Below are positions 16,872 through 25,360 of a stretch of DNA of 64,000 nucleotides, piece by piece. The stretch comes from Geosporobacter ferrireducens. GTDB taxonomy: Bacteria > Bacillota > Clostridia > Peptostreptococcales > Thermotaleaceae. The position numbers and the translations under genes are program-made. Location of the stretch: positions 4,009,416-4,073,415 of the forward strand of contig NZ_CP017269.1 in the NCBI RefSeq assembly GCF_001750685.1. The letters run 5' to 3'. Positions within the stretch are counted from its first letter, which is position 1, and every line of letters starts with the position of its first letter. The notes beneath the pieces were generated by a model. It saw nothing but the letters and a program-made list of their open reading frames with translations, did no database searches and was not told the DNA's origin.

Positions 16872-17402
16872 ATGAGCAACACAGAAATAGGACGGCGGTT
16901 TGCCACTGGCGGAGAGGATGAAATAGAAGAGATCATCAATCTCTACGGGGAAAAACTGCTTCGGTATGCAACCGTCATGTTGTGCAACTATCAAGAGGCG
17001 GAAGATGTGGTACAGGAAGTTTTTCTTTCGGCCTATCAAAGCCGTGCAACTTTTGACGGAGAGAATCTGTCCGCATGGTTGTATAAAATCACATATAACC
17101 GTAGCCTAAACAAACTGAAAAGGCGCAGGGTTTTCTATTTTAGCGAAATCCGGGATGAGGTGCTTTCAACTGCTGAGGATATAGGTCTGAGTGACGAGAT
17201 TCTCTGTGCCCTGAGGCGGCTAAAACCGAAAGAGCGGGCGCTGATTTATGGACGGATTATGGAAGGGCAGAGTTATGAAGAACTCGCACTCCTCTTCGGG
17301 CGCTCTCCTGCTACCCTGCGCAAACAATACGAACGGGCCAAAAAGAAGCTGGCAGGCTATTTGACCGCCGGATATTATGGAAAGGAGTCGAACCAAACAT
17401 GA
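16872..17402 (+). CDS. ECF-type RNA polymerase sigma factor, 176 aa
   Basis: ATG 16872 follows AAAGGAGG. Region 2 is visible as LLRYATVMLCNYQEAEDVVQEVFLSAY (residues 35-60) and ends in WLYKITYNRSLNKLKRR. Region 4 is ALRRLKPKERALIYGRIMEGQSYEELALLFG followed by a helix-turn-helix near 140-165. The protein directs RNA polymerase to stress promoters when released by its anti-sigma partner. The next gene overlaps by four bases (ATGA) and encodes that partner. This gene pair is visibly richer in G and C than its neighbours, which suggests a separate origin or transfer. Confidence 0.9.
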   Translation: MSNTEIGRRFATGGEDEIEEIINLYGEKLLRYATVMLCNYQEAEDVVQEVFLSAYQSRATFDGENLSAWLYKITYNRSLNKLKRRRVFYFSEIRDEVLSTAEDIGLSDEILCALRRLKPKERALIYGRIMEGQSYEELALLFGRSPATLRKQYERAKKKLAGYLTAGYYGKESNQT

Positions 17403-18838
17403 GAAATATGCATACATTTGACCGGGACGAGCAGAATATACACGATGCGCTTTCCCGAATAACCGTTGACGCAAGCGGGCTTGCCCCGCAGGTCAAAAAC
17501 CGGCTGAATGAGGAAATTCCCTGTACTGTGCTGTGGCGGGCGCGCAGGTCGCTGGCTGTAGCTGTAGCAATATCGGCGATTTTGCTTATCACTGTGGCGG
17601 CTGCAGCACTGGGGAGCTTTGATTGGTTTATTGAGAAAATCAATCCTTCCTTTCGTGAGATCGTTGAGCCGGTTGAGGTCTATTGTGAAGACCAGGGAAT
17701 CCGCATGGAGGTCATCGGAGCACAAAAGTATGGCAATATGGCGGTTGTCTACCTGTCCCTCCAAGATATAAGCGGACAGAATCGGCTAACGGAGCAGACA
17801 GACTTTCGCGATGGGTTCAGCATAAAAATGAATCCGAAGACACAAGAGACATCCGGACAACCAGTCGAGACCGTCGCCAGTAGCATCACATGGAGGAAAA
17901 AACTGCTTTATTTAGATGAAGAAAGAAATACTGCTTATTATGAGTTTAATATTGAGGCGGATTCGGATTCCCCGCTTTCCGATCCACTGGAGCTGGGCAG
18001 CTTCCTTATATACTTTGATGAAGTAAAATATGAGTATGAGCCGATTTCTCTGTCGCTGTCCGGCATTGGGGAGACTGAGGCTATATCCGTACGGGAAGAT
18101 CATGTTTGGGGCGGTACGAATGTCCCGGATGACCTTAGCGTACTGGCAGCGGCTCTTACTCCGGGATATTATGCCCCTATGCCACACGGCAAAGAGGATC
18201 AGTGGATTTCAAATATTGGTATTTTGGACGGGAAGTTGCATGTACAGATTGGAGGATATTGGAATAAAGAGTTTGGAAGCAGTGATGCGACGCTCTTTCT
18301 TATGTCCCCGGATGGAGAATTGATTGAATGGGATTATGAATTAAGATTCCTTGGTGATGCAAATCATCGCCTGTTTGACCTTGAAGAAAATGGTTATAAG
18401 GATGCGGTTTACAAATATGATGAAGCTGTTTTTACTGTAGATACGGAAGAAATGAGTGACTACATCCTCTGCTTTACCGGCTTAGTTCATTCTGGTGTGG
18501 AAGGCCGCTGGAGGGTAGTGGCAAACCTAAGCGACACCACCCAACAGATGCGTATCTGGACAAACCACATTGTTGTTGAAGATTATCTCTTTGAACATAT
18601 GACCCTCAGTCCTTTGGGGCTTCAAGTCGTTGGTACCTACAAAGGAGAGGAGTGCATGGCGGGTGGCATGGCTTTGGCAATTGAGACTGTAGATGGCGTT
18701 ATTATGCTGGAAGGTGGTGGAGGAAGCTATAACTCTCAAAAACAGACTTTTAATTTGCATTGGAACACGGAAAACCCTCTTGATGTTGCAACTGCTACCG
18801 CTGTCATTATAAACGGCACCCGTATTCCAGTCAAATAG
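17399..18838 (+). CDS. DUF4179-type membrane anti-sigma factor, 479 aa
   Basis: ATG overlaps the sigma stop as ATGA. The cytoplasmic N-terminus (about 1-55) would bind the sigma factor. A single transmembrane segment follows (about 57-73, LAVAVAISAILLITVAAAAL). The outer part begins GSFDWFIEKINPSFREIVEPV, the usual DUF4179 start, followed by a beta-rich domain with many W, Y and G residues (probably DUF5643-like). Family knowledge: such proteins hold the ECF sigma at the membrane and release it on an extracytoplasmic signal. The C-terminal sensing domain is long. Like the sigma gene it is richer in G and C than its neighbours. Confidence 0.85.
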   Translation: MRNMHTFDRDEQNIHDALSRITVDASGLAPQVKNRLNEEIPCTVLWRARRSLAVAVAISAILLITVAAAALGSFDWFIEKINPSFREIVEPVEVYCEDQGIRMEVIGAQKYGNMAVVYLSLQDISGQNRLTEQTDFRDGFSIKMNPKTQETSGQPVETVASSITWRKKLLYLDEERNTAYYEFNIEADSDSPLSDPLELGSFLIYFDEVKYEYEPISLSLSGIGETEAISVREDHVWGGTNVPDDLSVLAAALTPGYYAPMPHGKEDQWISNIGILDGKLHVQIGGYWNKEFGSSDATLFLMSPDGELIEWDYELRFLGDANHRLFDLEENGYKDAVYKYDEAVFTVDTEEMSDYILCFTGLVHSGVEGRWRVVANLSDTTQQMRIWTNHIVVEDYLFEHMTLSPLGLQVVGTYKGEECMAGGMALAIETVDGVIMLEGGGGSYNSQKQTFNLHWNTENPLDVATATAVIINGTRIPVK

Positions 18839-18840
18839 CG

Positions 18841-18862
18841 CAAGACAAGGGAACGGTTCTTA
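18841..18862. repeat. Degenerate single arm of the GGGACGGTTC palindrome family
   Basis: AAGACAAGGGAACGGTTCT lies three bases after the anti-sigma stop, without a matching second arm. A decayed copy of the element seen intact at 12935 and 22797. Confidence 0.55.
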
Positions 18863-18993
18863 AAGGGCTCAATCGGAAGTTTTGCCTATGAAAGAAAACC
18901 TAAACATTAGTTAACATCTGCTGTTTGAAAATAGGGGCACAATCCTTCACTGGGAATTGTCTTACGGAAAATTAATTATAAAAAATTAATCTA

Positions 18994-19036
18994 AGGGTTA
19001 AAAGTTGAGGTTCAGTTGATTTTAGAGTGGTAAAGT
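18994..19036 (+). promoter_or_regulatory. Predicted response-regulator operator and promoter, copy 1
   Basis: TTGAG at 19005 and TTGAT at 19016 are direct repeats 11 bp apart, the spacing of OmpR/PhoB-type sites. A -10-like TAAAGT follows at 19031-19036. The same arrangement recurs at 21005-21051 before the ABC transporter genes, so both operons are probably activated by the regulator encoded at 19144. Confidence 0.65.
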
Positions 19037-19143
19037 AAAATGGAATCATTCAAGAGTTTCCCTGAAAGGTCAGTCGAAATTATGGAAGGGAATACAACAT
19101 TTCTTATGCACCATTCTAAAGAGCCTAACTAGGAGGTGAATTT

Positions 19144-19818
19144 ATGTTTAATATTTTAGTAGTCGAAGATGACGCCAACACACAAAAACTGATCTGTGCT
19201 GTCCTAAAGAGGGAAGGTTACAATGCTTTTGCGGCAAGAGATGGTCTCGACGCTTTAAGTATGATGGAAAGACAATATTTTGATTTGGTTATCTTGGATT
19301 TGATGATGCCGAGGATGGACGGCTATCAGCTTTGTAAAGAATTACGCGATGTAGGAGAAAATATTCCTATATTAATGATTACTGCCCAACAAGAAATTAA
19401 GGATAAACATAGAGGCTTCCTTGTAGGGACAGACGATTACATGACAAAACCCTTTGACGAGCAGGAAATGCTATTTCGCATAAAGGCATTACTACGTCGG
19501 GCGCAAATTGTAAATGAGCACAAATTAACAATCGGAAGCACCACTTTGGATTATAACACGCTTACCGCAACTTATGGTGAAGATACCATTACACTTCCAC
19601 AAAAAGAATTTTATTTACTCTTTAAATTGACGAGTTATCCAAATAAGATTTTTACCCGTGTGCAATTAATGGATGAAATATGGGGCCCCGATACAGAAAC
19701 CGATGAGCATACTCTGAATGTCCATATGGGCAGGCTGCGGGAAAAATTTAAAAACAACCCTGATTTTGAGATCGTTACTGTGCGGGGACTAGGATATAAG
19801 CTGGTGAAACATACATGA
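19144..19818 (+). CDS. OmpR/PhoB-family response regulator, 224 aa
   Basis: ATG 19144 follows CTAGGAGGTG. Receiver domain 1-118: acidic pair EDD at 8-10, phosphoacceptor Asp52 in VILDLMMPRMDG, conserved Thr in MITAQ, and Lys in YMTKPFD. Winged-helix DNA-binding domain about 128-222, with LPQKEFYLLFKLTSYPNKIFTR, VHMGRLREKF and the terminal VRGLGYKL typical of the OmpR family. The histidine kinase overlaps its end by four bases. It probably controls both its own operon and the ABC transporter operon at 21083-22749 through the shared site. Expected trigger: a cell-envelope or antimicrobial peptide stress, by analogy with BcrR/VanR-like systems. Confidence 0.92.
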   Translation: MFNILVVEDDANTQKLICAVLKREGYNAFAARDGLDALSMMERQYFDLVILDLMMPRMDGYQLCKELRDVGENIPILMITAQQEIKDKHRGFLVGTDDYMTKPFDEQEMLFRIKALLRRAQIVNEHKLTIGSTTLDYNTLTATYGEDTITLPQKEFYLLFKLTSYPNKIFTRVQLMDEIWGPDTETDEHTLNVHMGRLREKFKNNPDFEIVTVRGLGYKLVKHT

Positions 19819-20864
19819 AAAAAAGAATGAGTCTTGCTGTTTCACTGGTCGTATTTGTCTTTTTTGTTATGCTCTTATCGGTTGTAATTGGCAGATTATG
19901 TACGTATTTATTGAGTTTTGTTTTTGAAGGTAGATTATTGGAAAATGGTCTTTTAGGATTTTTTGCCTTACTCTTAACAAGCGTATCTATTGGAACTTCT
20001 ATCACTGCTCTCCTAAGCAGGTGGATGGTGAAGCCTGTCCGTAATCTGATTGAAGCCATTGAGGATGTAGCGAAAGGTGATTTTTCGGTTTCGGTTAAGG
20101 GCAGCAACATTCCGGAGCTGGAGAGCCTTGCTGCTAGTTTTAATAAAATGGTGCGGGAGCTTGCAGGTATTGAAATGTTACGTACTGATTTTATCAATAA
20201 TTTTTCACATGAGTTTAAAACACCTATTGTTTCTATTAAGGGTTTTGCGAAACTTTTGAAAGAAGGCGGTTTAATCGGTGAAGAAGCGCAGGAATATTTA
20301 GATATCATCATTCAGGAATCCCAAAGATTGGCTGACCTTTCCACAAATGTACTAAATTTATCGAAGGTTGAAAGCACGGAGATCATTCGTGAAAAAGAGG
20401 TTTATGCCCTAGATGAGCAAATTCGCAGGGCTATACTTATATTGGAACCCAAATGGAGCGCTAAAAATCTTTCTATAGATGTGGATTTGGAGAGCATAAA
20501 TATTTATAATAATGCCCCACTACTCCAACAAATATGGGTAAATCTATTGGATAACGCTATCAAATTCACAGATGACGGTGGGAAATTACAAGTCAGTTTA
20601 AGACGCATCCATTCATCGATACGGTTTTGTTTGCGGGATAATGGACATGGAATGGACGAGGAAACAAAACAACATATCTTTGACAAGTTTTATCAAGGTG
20701 ATACATCACATGCAATGATTGGGAATGGACTTGGACTGACGTTGGTTAAAAAAATTGTCAGCCTCTGCAACGGACATATAGAAGTCGAAAGCAGTCTGGG
20801 AAAAGGCAGCACCTTCACGGTTTTCTTACCTTTGGAGATGCCGATGGATCATATGCGCGGCTAA
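19815..20864 (+). CDS. Sensor histidine kinase with HAMP domain, 349 aa
   Basis: ATG 19815 overlaps the regulator stop. Two transmembrane segments (about 5-33 and 43-66) enclose a very short external loop, so it may sense within the membrane rather than by an extracellular domain. HAMP region 67-120 (RWMVKPVRNLIEAIEDVAKGD). HisKA H-box FINNFSHEFKTPIVSIKGF with the phosphorylated His in SHEFKTP. The ATPase part shows the N-box NLLDNAIKFTD, G1 DNGHGMD and G2 GNGLGLTLVKKI. A short-loop sensor next to an ABC-2 transporter is typical of intramembrane-sensing kinases of antimicrobial peptide resistance systems. Confidence 0.92.
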   Translation: MKKRMSLAVSLVVFVFFVMLLSVVIGRLCTYLLSFVFEGRLLENGLLGFFALLLTSVSIGTSITALLSRWMVKPVRNLIEAIEDVAKGDFSVSVKGSNIPELESLAASFNKMVRELAGIEMLRTDFINNFSHEFKTPIVSIKGFAKLLKEGGLIGEEAQEYLDIIIQESQRLADLSTNVLNLSKVESTEIIREKEVYALDEQIRRAILILEPKWSAKNLSIDVDLESINIYNNAPLLQQIWVNLLDNAIKFTDDGGKLQVSLRRIHSSIRFCLRDNGHGMDEETKQHIFDKFYQGDTSHAMIGNGLGLTLVKKIVSLCNGHIEVESSLGKGSTFTVFLPLEMPMDHMRG

Positions 20865-20892
20865 AAGCTATTTTTATCATATTTCTTTGAGT

Positions 20893-20943
20893 AAAAAAGA
20901 GCATGCAGACGGATAAATCACGCCATTTGTATGCTTTTTTTAT
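20893..20943 (+). terminator. Rho-independent terminator after the two-component operon
   Basis: AGCATGCA (20900-20907) pairs with TGTATGCT (20928-20935), followed by a run of seven T. Confidence 0.8.
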
Positions 20944-21004
20944 TTGCCGCTATATATGAGAGGCTCTCAAAAATAGTATAATCATGGGATTTAAAAAATT
21001 TATT

Positions 21005-21051
21005 TAAGGGGACTAAAAATTGAGATTGAGTTGATATTCGATTGTTAGAAT
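21005..21051 (+). promoter_or_regulatory. Predicted response-regulator operator and promoter, copy 2
   Basis: TTGAG at 21020 and TTGAT at 21031, again 11 bp apart, with TAGAAT at 21046-21051. Spacing between second repeat and -10 box (15 bp) is identical to copy 1 at 18994-19036, and much of the flanking sequence is shared. This fits a class II activator site. Confidence 0.65.
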
Positions 21052-21082
21052 AAAGCAACTATAAAACGAGGAGTTGAAGACG

Positions 21083-22033
21083 ATGAGTATATTCTCAAAG
21101 CAAAAAAACAGTGGAACAGCTGCAATACAAATTGAGGGATTGTACAAAAATTTTGGTGAATATAAGGCATTGAACAATCTGTCGCTGGAGGTGAAACGAG
21201 GGGAGATTTTTGGATTTCTGGGACTGAATGGTGCCGGAAAGACAACGACCATAAAAACACTCTTAGGAATGCTCAGACCAACCGCCGGCGAGCTCTACAT
21301 GTTGGGCGAAAAGGTCGATGCCGGAAACTATAAGTTATGGGATAAGGTTGGGTATTTGGAGGAAGCAACTTTTTATCCTGATTTAACCGTAATCGAAAAT
21401 CTTGACATAGCACGACGTATGCAAGGGGTATCTGACAAAGAATCCGTAAATCAGGTTATCTGTAAGTTGGGGCTTGAACCGCACCAAAAGAAAAAAGCGA
21501 AGAATCTTTCTTTAGGAAACAAACAGCGCTTGGGACTTGCGAAAGCTATGATACACAATCCGGAAATCCTGATTCTGGATGAACCGATAAACGGTCTTGA
21601 TCCGGCAGGCGTTGCAGAGATACGGAATATGTTATACGACTTAGCGAAAAATTTCGGCGTAACGATTTTTATCTCCAGCCATCTGTTAGAAGAACTCTCA
21701 AAAGTTGCCACACGCATTGGGATTATTCACAACGGTAACCTTATTCAAGAAATCGAAATGAATAAGCTGGAACAATCGTTGCAGAAAAACTTAGTGTTAA
21801 ATGGGCGCGACAAAAATGCCATAAAGCGTGTGCTTAAAGCGCATAGCTATGAATTTGAGGAAACCATGGATGGGCATCTCAAATTAACCGATGGCCACGC
21901 AGCAGAGAATCCTGAACAGTTAGCTGAACTGCTCGTTAAATCGAATCAACCGCCAACGCTGCTTCGAGTAGTTACGGAAGATTTGGAAGGCTACTTTCTT
22001 CGCACAATTGGTATGGGAAGGGGGAATTTCTAA
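21083..22033 (+). CDS. ABC transporter ATP-binding protein (BcrA-like), 316 aa
   Basis: ATG 21083 is nine bases after CGAGGAG; a TTG at 21074 abuts that site and is less likely. Walker A GLNGAGKTTTIKTLL near residue 48-56, Q-loop region GYLEEATFYPDLT, signature NLSLGNKQRLGLAKAM and Walker B EILILDEPINGLDP, followed by the H-loop FISSHLLEEL. The C-terminal 80 residues are the extension common in BcrA/drug-resistance ABC-2 ATPases. It powers the adjacent membrane subunit, whose start overlaps the stop (TAATG). The shared operator with the two-component operon suggests induction by the same regulator, probably for export of or protection from an antimicrobial compound. Confidence 0.92.
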   Translation: MSIFSKQKNSGTAAIQIEGLYKNFGEYKALNNLSLEVKRGEIFGFLGLNGAGKTTTIKTLLGMLRPTAGELYMLGEKVDAGNYKLWDKVGYLEEATFYPDLTVIENLDIARRMQGVSDKESVNQVICKLGLEPHQKKKAKNLSLGNKQRLGLAKAMIHNPEILILDEPINGLDPAGVAEIRNMLYDLAKNFGVTIFISSHLLEELSKVATRIGIIHNGNLIQEIEMNKLEQSLQKNLVLNGRDKNAIKRVLKAHSYEFEETMDGHLKLTDGHAAENPEQLAELLVKSNQPPTLLRVVTEDLEGYFLRTIGMGRGNF

Positions 22034-22749
22034 TGAATATTTTTTCTATTCTATATTGTGAACTTCGCAAGATTATCCGCGCTAATGTGTTTTGGCTAGT
22101 GTTTCTGGTTTTTGCATTTGGGCCAATCATGATGGGGGTTGGAATTATTTTATCCAGTAATAGCGGGGAAATTAATTGGCAAATGTATTTAACAGAATTG
22201 CTTAATAATCTTGCCGCACTGGGACTGATCGGATATACATTTATCGCTGCATGGGTATTTGGCCGGGAGTTTACAGATAAAACGGTTAAGGATTTGCTTG
22301 CAAAGCCCGTATCCAGATCACAAATTGTACTATCCAAATTGTTAGTAATTTTAGCATGGAACGTATTGCTTTCGCTCTATATGTTTACCATCGGCCTCGC
22401 CGTAGGTGGTGTTTTAGGGCTTACGGGCTGGTCAGCTGACCTTATTTGGAATATTTTCTTTAGATTTATGATAACATCGCTATTGTTTATTGTTGTTACT
22501 ACACCAGGCACCTTTCTGGCAAATGTTAGTAAAGGATACTTAGCGCCATTAGGGCTCATCCTGGTAATCGTTATTTTCTCAAGTGTAATGGCCTCTTTGG
22601 GATTTGCCCCCTATTTTCCATGGACAATCCCTTCAGTTTTTCTGAGCACCGGGTCCCTTCATCTGAGCAGCATCATTATTCTTGCGTCTACGGGAATAGC
22701 TGGAATAGTTGGAACCTTTGCTTGGTGGAGATTTGCTGAGCAGCAATAA
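22033..22749 (+). CDS. ABC-2-type transporter permease, 238 aa
   Basis: ATG 22033 overlaps the ATPase stop by one base. Six transmembrane segments are visible, starting at about 20-40, 58-77, 101-126, 145-170, 175-200 and 211-232. FGREFTDKTVKDLLAKPVSRSQIVLSKLL is the conserved cytoplasmic region of BcrB/ABC-2 permeases. It forms the membrane half of the transporter with the preceding ATPase. Last gene of a two-gene operon that ends in a bidirectional terminator. Confidence 0.88.
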   Translation: MNIFSILYCELRKIIRANVFWLVFLVFAFGPIMMGVGIILSSNSGEINWQMYLTELLNNLAALGLIGYTFIAAWVFGREFTDKTVKDLLAKPVSRSQIVLSKLLVILAWNVLLSLYMFTIGLAVGGVLGLTGWSADLIWNIFFRFMITSLLFIVVTTPGTFLANVSKGYLAPLGLILVIVIFSSVMASLGFAPYFPWTIPSVFLSTGSLHLSSIIILASTGIAGIVGTFAWWRFAEQQ

Positions 22750-22796
22750 TTTTTCAGACACTGCTCAGAAGTTTCCACTTGATGGTAAGCGGTCAT

Positions 22797-22825
22797 TAAG
22801 ACAAGAGAACCGTCCCCTTGTCTTA
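22797..22825. repeat. Dispersed palindrome, GGGACGGTTC family, copy (inverted)
   Basis: TAAGACAAG and CTTGTCTTA are exact inverted arms around AGAACCGTCCC, the reverse complement of the core at 12935. Confidence 0.8.
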
Positions 22826-22858
22826 CTGATGATGCAAACGCCTAAAAAAGTTTAATTA

Positions 22859-22912
22859 TAATATATAAAAAGCTTCCTTGGTTCAATTTCATTGGAAGCT
22901 TTTTATATATTA
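22859..22912. terminator. Bidirectional terminator between convergent operons
   Basis: An 18-19 bp stem (22859-22877 with 22894-22912, core AAAAAGCTTCC/GGAAGCTTTTT) separates the ABC operon (+) from the anti-sigma gene (-). A and T runs flank both arms, so it should act in both directions. Confidence 0.88.
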
Positions 22913-22936
22913 TTGGGTAGACTATCGTAATTAACT

Positions 22937-24085
22937 TTACCATACAACTATGTTCTCCACCCTAATACAGTGAATCAGTGGAATGTCTTTAAGCTTTAAT
23001 AGTTCTTTGCTGTCTGCAGAAATATACATACCCACATATTCCGCACCGTTATTTTCAACATGTTTAATTACATCATCAATATTAATATCCGCGAACATAT
23101 CTTCATAGTACATTACCTGCAGCAACCCTTGGTTGTTCTTTATAAGATTGAGGTTGCCAATTAAAGACTCCTTGTGAGCCTGGTCGTCCATGCTCTCATA
23201 TTGATTTTGCTTTAAACTGCTATCTTCCATCTGCTCTGCATTATTGCTATCATATGGAAAAACAGGCGTAAATTCATAATATGAAGGGTTAGCTAAAACA
23301 AATTTCGAGCCGATTGCTGTTAATGGTGTAATCTCTAAAGGGGTAGTATCTACAGTACTTATTGGATTTATAAAACTCTCTTTTAGCTGTTGCGGGGTTA
23401 AAGCTTTATTAAACTCAACAAATATTTTTGCCTTTGTCCCTTGAGGAGCCTTTTCTAGGATTTTAAAACCTGATATGGGGTCAGATTCATGACCACTTAA
23501 AAAAGAAAAATCCTCGATTCCTAATAATGGAGGTACTACTGTTGTTGTTCCTGATTTGACAGGCTTGCCAAAACTATATCTGACGCTTATCTCAGTTTCA
23601 TCTATTATCGTATTACCCACAGTATTATCAAGGGATACACGTATATTTTGTTGTGCAAAAAGTGATTTTTCCACACCACTTCTATGGGACTCATATTGCG
23701 GATGAAACATCTGGGCTAACTGAACGATTGCTTTTCTCTTTACGGATGATTCTTTATGGTCTAATCCAAATAATGACGTTGCAATATTTGATGTCAAAAA
23801 ATATAAGGAGATAGTGATTATTAAAACGGAAAAAACCGAAATTGCTGTCATCATAATGATCCTTAAATTAATCCTGCGTTTTAAAAGTTTAGCAAGTCTA
23901 TTTTCCTCTTCATTGTCTGCCGGTATTTGCTGCTTCAGTTCTTCCAAAAATACATTATCATCGTTGTTAAGATAATCCCATATTGCATTGAATTTATCTA
24001 TTTCACATTCTATTTCTGCGACTTCATTCTGATTTAATTTACCTTCTTTATATAGGCGTAGTTTTTCCTGAAAGTCACTATTCAT
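22937..24085 (-). CDS. Anti-sigma factor with Sigma_reg_N/C-type domains, 382 aa
   Basis: On the minus strand ATG 24085 follows AAGGAGGA; it overlaps the sigma factor stop. Cytoplasmic N-terminus 1-85 is acidic and helical (FQEKLRLYKEGKLNQNEVAE), one transmembrane segment lies at about 95-117, and a large outer domain follows. The pattern matches the sigma-factor-regulator family (N- and C-terminal domains) that antagonises SigM-like ECF factors. The outer part contains VSLDNTVGNTIIDETEISVRYSFG and ends HCIRVENIVVW. It would sequester the sigma factor encoded just upstream until an envelope signal is sensed. Confidence 0.85.
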   Translation of the reverse strand: MNSDFQEKLRLYKEGKLNQNEVAEIECEIDKFNAIWDYLNNDDNVFLEELKQQIPADNEEENRLAKLLKRRINLRIIMMTAISVFSVLIITISLYFLTSNIATSLFGLDHKESSVKRKAIVQLAQMFHPQYESHRSGVEKSLFAQQNIRVSLDNTVGNTIIDETEISVRYSFGKPVKSGTTTVVPPLLGIEDFSFLSGHESDPISGFKILEKAPQGTKAKIFVEFNKALTPQQLKESFINPISTVDTTPLEITPLTAIGSKFVLANPSYYEFTPVFPYDSNNAEQMEDSSLKQNQYESMDDQAHKESLIGNLNLIKNNQGLLQVMYYEDMFADINIDDVIKHVENNGAEYVGMYISADSKELLKLKDIPLIHCIRVENIVVW

Positions 24086-24569
24086 CAATATTCCTCCTTA
24101 AGGCTCTAAGCGTTTTTCTAGCCCTGTAAATCAAATTCGTAACTGCTGAAACACTGATGCCTAAAATTTCGCCTGCTTGTTGATAGGAAAGTTCATTTAC
24201 CAGACATAACAGTACTACATGACGCTGATTTTCGGGAAGTTGCCGAATTAATATAAAAGCTGATCTGGTACTTTCCTCAAGTACTAGTTGGTCAGTAAAA
24301 TCATGTCCCTTAATTTGATTTAACAAGCTATCCTGGCGAAAATCCAATCTTCTGTTTTTTTTAACATAGTCAACGTAAAGGTTATGAGCAACAACCAACA
24401 GCCAGGATTTAATACTTTCATTAGGAAATTGAAGAACGCATAATGCCTTAATAAAGGCCTCTTGCGTCAAATCCTCCGCTGTTTGGTGATTGTATGTAAG
24501 GCCATAAAGGTATCTATAAACATATGGAAAATACTCTTTATAGATCTTAATAAATATGTCATTCTCCAA
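24078..24569 (-). CDS. ECF-type RNA polymerase sigma factor (SigM/SigW-like), 163 aa
   Basis: Minus-strand ATG 24569 begins a typical ECF factor. Region 2: YLYGLTYNHQTAEDLTQEAFIKAL, then IKSWLLVVAHNLYVDYVKKNRR. Region 4: LPENQRHVVLLCLVNELSYQQAGEILG with the recognition helix SVSAVTNLIYRARKTL. It forms an operon with its overlapping anti-sigma gene. Differences from the factors at 16872 and 37163 make it a distinct regulatory pair, not a recent duplicate. Confidence 0.9.
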   Translation of the reverse strand: MENDIFIKIYKEYFPYVYRYLYGLTYNHQTAEDLTQEAFIKALCVLQFPNESIKSWLLVVAHNLYVDYVKKNRRLDFRQDSLLNQIKGHDFTDQLVLEESTRSAFILIRQLPENQRHVVLLCLVNELSYQQAGEILGISVSAVTNLIYRARKTLRALRRNIDE

Positions 24570-24954
24570 ACTGTCACCTCCATCCCTTTAACCAGTGTCA
24601 TGATATATACGATTAAGTTGACAAAATATCGCACTACTTTATAAAAATATTATATAGTAAAATTAAGGATTCAATAAAGTCAATTGAAAAACAGCAGGAT
24701 ACTATTAACTACATTGAAGTGTACCTTAAATGTTAGACATGAAATTAATGTTTAGGTACGGTTAATTTTAATGTATTTTTTACAAGTTTAAAAACGATTA
24801 GCGTTCAATACCTATGCCGTCATTTTATGTATATAATATTTGATAAGACATTCAAATAAGTAGATATTCAAGCTAATACAAATATTATTGCAAGTCATGT
24901 CAAGTTTTTAATTATAGAGTCAGATATAATATTCTTATAGGGAGGGGATTCTGG
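24570..24954. other. Divergent intergenic region between sigma factor and AraC regulator
   Basis: 385 bp of AT-rich sequence without a supported gene. It must carry the minus-strand sigma promoter and the plus-strand AraC promoter. A TATAAT-containing stretch near 24925-24935 could serve AraC, but no convincing -35 box accompanies it. Confidence 0.4.
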
Positions 24955-25335
24955 TTGTCAATAAAAACGGTAGAAAATATGGTTAACTGGATAGAAGTTA
25001 ATATTACAAGGAATCCAACACTGGCTGAAATGTCTAATTATGTTGGATACTCTCAGTTTTATTGTTCAAATAAATTTCATGAATATGTGGGGGTTACTTT
25101 TAAACAATATCTATCAAAGCGTAGATTAACTCTTGCTGCGATAGAAGTGAAAAATACACAAAATAGACTTCTGGATATAGCATTAAAATATGGCTTTTCC
25201 TGTCAAGAAAGTTTTACAAGGGCCTTTGTAGACGCTTATGGATGCACTCCCAATCAATACCGAAAGACTTTGACTACCATTCAGTTATATATGAAGCCTA
25301 ATATCCTTCCAGTGCCAAACAATGAATTTAAATAA
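24955..25335 (+). CDS. Short AraC-family regulator (DNA-binding domain only), 126 aa
   Basis: A TTG start at 24955 is supported by a GGGAGGGGA ribosome site. The whole protein is the AraC DNA-binding domain with two helix-turn-helix units: LAEMSNYVGYSQFYCSNKF (about 23-41) and LLDIALKYGFSCQESFTRAF (about 72-91), ending in the family hallmark GCTPNQYRK. It lacks an effector-binding domain, as do MarA, SoxS and Rob-type regulators, or it may be the remnant of a longer protein. The following methionine aminopeptidase lies 25 bp downstream on the same strand, so the two may be cotranscribed. Confidence 0.85.
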   Translation: MSIKTVENMVNWIEVNITRNPTLAEMSNYVGYSQFYCSNKFHEYVGVTFKQYLSKRRLTLAAIEVKNTQNRLLDIALKYGFSCQESFTRAFVDAYGCTPNQYRKTLTTIQLYMKPNILPVPNNEFK

Positions 25336-25360
25336 AGGAGTTTAATGAAGGGAGTGTAGG

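Noticed and set aside
17375..17764. Minus-strand frames over the G/C-rich sigma/anti-sigma pair
   Set aside because: G/C-rich coding regions create spurious antisense frames; the plus-strand genes are clear.
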